A DNA stretch of 8,109 nt from Verrucomicrobiales bacterium. GTDB lineage: Bacteria; Verrucomicrobiota; Verrucomicrobiia; Limisphaerales; SXQI01. The position numbers were made by a program, and so were the translations under genes. The notes under the pieces are model-generated. The model was not told the origin of the DNA and made no database searches. It saw only the letters and a list, made by a program, of their open reading frames with translations. The stretch spans positions 1 through 8,109 of the forward strand of contig JAQGOX010000796.1 of the NCBI GenBank assembly GCA_028293365.1, given 5' to 3'. Below, piece after piece: positions 7,460 through 8,109 of the stretch; within the stretch, counting starts at the first letter, position 1, and each line of letters begins with the position of its first letter.

Positions 7460-8109
7460 TTTACAATGCCCGGCACCATGGGTTCAAGGGAAGCCCGCTC
7501 TCGTGACCCGAGCGGAACATTCCCTTCTAAAAATCTCCACGATCTCCATCCTTCCCGCAGTTCAAGCAACAACCAGCTTGCGAGAGCACGAAGCACCGGG
7601 ATGACAGCAGACGGCGAGATCTCAAATCCCTTCACAAGTTTCTTGTGTCTCGCATTGCAACGGCCAAAAGTATTCGCTCGATACCGGGCCTCTGCGATAC
7701 GCGCAAATCGCCGGTTGTAAAAGCGCATGAATTTGTAGAACGGAGTTGAAACTGGCGTCGAAAACAAGGGCTCCGAAAAAGCTTCGAGGCCTCGTTTATA
7801 CGGTTGCCCCACTACTCCCAGGTAGTAGAGGCCCAGATCCAGGGAAAACGCGAGGCTCATCAATTCAAAATCACCCAGGTATTGATATTTGTCCTGGTAA
7901 AGCGCCTCGAACCAGCGTTGATAGCTCATCGTGAACCGCATATTGTGCTCAGCAACCGCTGCCGTAATGCACTCCCCTCGCCGCTCCTTAAGCACCAGTT
8001 GCACCGCAGAAATTGCAGTGAATGAAATCCAGTCCATGCCAGGACTGTAAAACGGATCAAGAAAGCCTGCCGCATCTCCGACCAGCACAAATCCATTTCC
8101 CGCCTGAAC
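7456..8109 (-). CDS. Flavin-dependent oxidoreductase / halogenase-like protein, C-terminal part (5' end outside window)
   Basis: The frame is open to the right edge, so only the last 217 residues are seen; the N-terminal FAD-binding GxGxxG and any halogenase WxWxIP motif would lie beyond 8109. The fragment begins VQAGNGFVLVGDAAGFLDPF, the second FAD-contact motif (GDAAGFxDP) shared by tryptophan-halogenase-like, geranylgeranyl-reductase-like and related group A flavoproteins. The following YSPGMDWISFTA matches the FSxG-type segment of that superfamily, and the rest is largely helical, with many Tyr and Arg residues. Such proteins oxidise, reduce or halogenate small molecules or acyl chains; which of these applies cannot be decided here. 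A GTG at 8086-8088 lies inside the conserved motif and is not the true start. The TGA overlaps the methyltransferase ATG by 4 bp, showing one operon. Confidence is high for a flavoenzyme and low for substrate. Confidence 0.8.
   Translation of the reverse strand, partial: VQAGNGFVLVGDAAGFLDPFYSPGMDWISFTAISAVQLVLKERRGECITAAVAEHNMRFTMSYQRWFEALYQDKYQYLGDFELMSLAFSLDLGLYYLGVVGQPYKRGLEAFSEPLFSTPVSTPFYKFMRFYNRRFARIAEARYRANTFGRCNARHKKLVKGFEISPSAVIPVLRALASWLLLELREGWRSWRFLEGNVPLGSRERASLEPMVPGIVK

Noticed and set aside
8086..8088. GTG as the start of the flavoenzyme gene
   Set aside because: The frame stays open upstream to the window edge and the GTG falls inside the conserved GFVLVGDAAGF motif, so the gene is truncated by the window rather than starting here.

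Overview
The window looks like chromosomal DNA from a Verrucomicrobiota (PVC-group) bacterium. The strongest pointer is a 1368-residue exported protein that joins a LamG-like jellyroll, a PVC-type 'membrane-bound dehydrogenase' propeller, a PVC-type CxxCH heme domain and a ThuA-like domain; this domain vocabulary is typical of Verrucomicrobia and Planctomycetes. Weak or absent Shine-Dalgarno sequences at most starts fit that group. The assignment is an inference from protein content, not from a marker gene.

Layout. Positions 9-1538 (minus strand) hold a two-gene phospholipid operon, psd then pssA, 3 bp apart. PssA makes phosphatidylserine from CDP-diacylglycerol and serine, and Psd decarboxylates it to phosphatidylethanolamine. 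A 121-bp divergent gap (1539-1659) separates this operon from the giant multidomain gene (plus, 1660-5766). After an 88-bp to 139-bp gap, depending on the start chosen, comes a small five-helix membrane protein of unknown function (plus, about 5906-6568). A 135-bp convergent gap (6569-6703) follows. The right end (minus strand) carries the end of a second operon: a flavin-dependent oxidoreductase/halogenase-like gene cut by the window edge, then a UbiE-like SAM methyltransferase overlapping it by 4 bp (ATGA).

How the genes may work together. psd and pssA form a complete two-step PE pathway. The giant protein is probably a periplasmic or surface electron-transfer enzyme, perhaps acting on carbohydrate, but its substrate cannot be read from sequence. 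The methyltransferase and flavoenzyme pair resembles tailoring genes of aryl-polyene/resorcinol-type pigment clusters; the rest of such a cluster would lie beyond position 8109.

No mobile element, CRISPR array, tRNA or rRNA was recognised, and no clearly new multi-gene system is visible. The points most worth a second look are the four-module fusion at 1660-5766 and a His in place of the usual catalytic Asp in Psd (codon 1299-1301).
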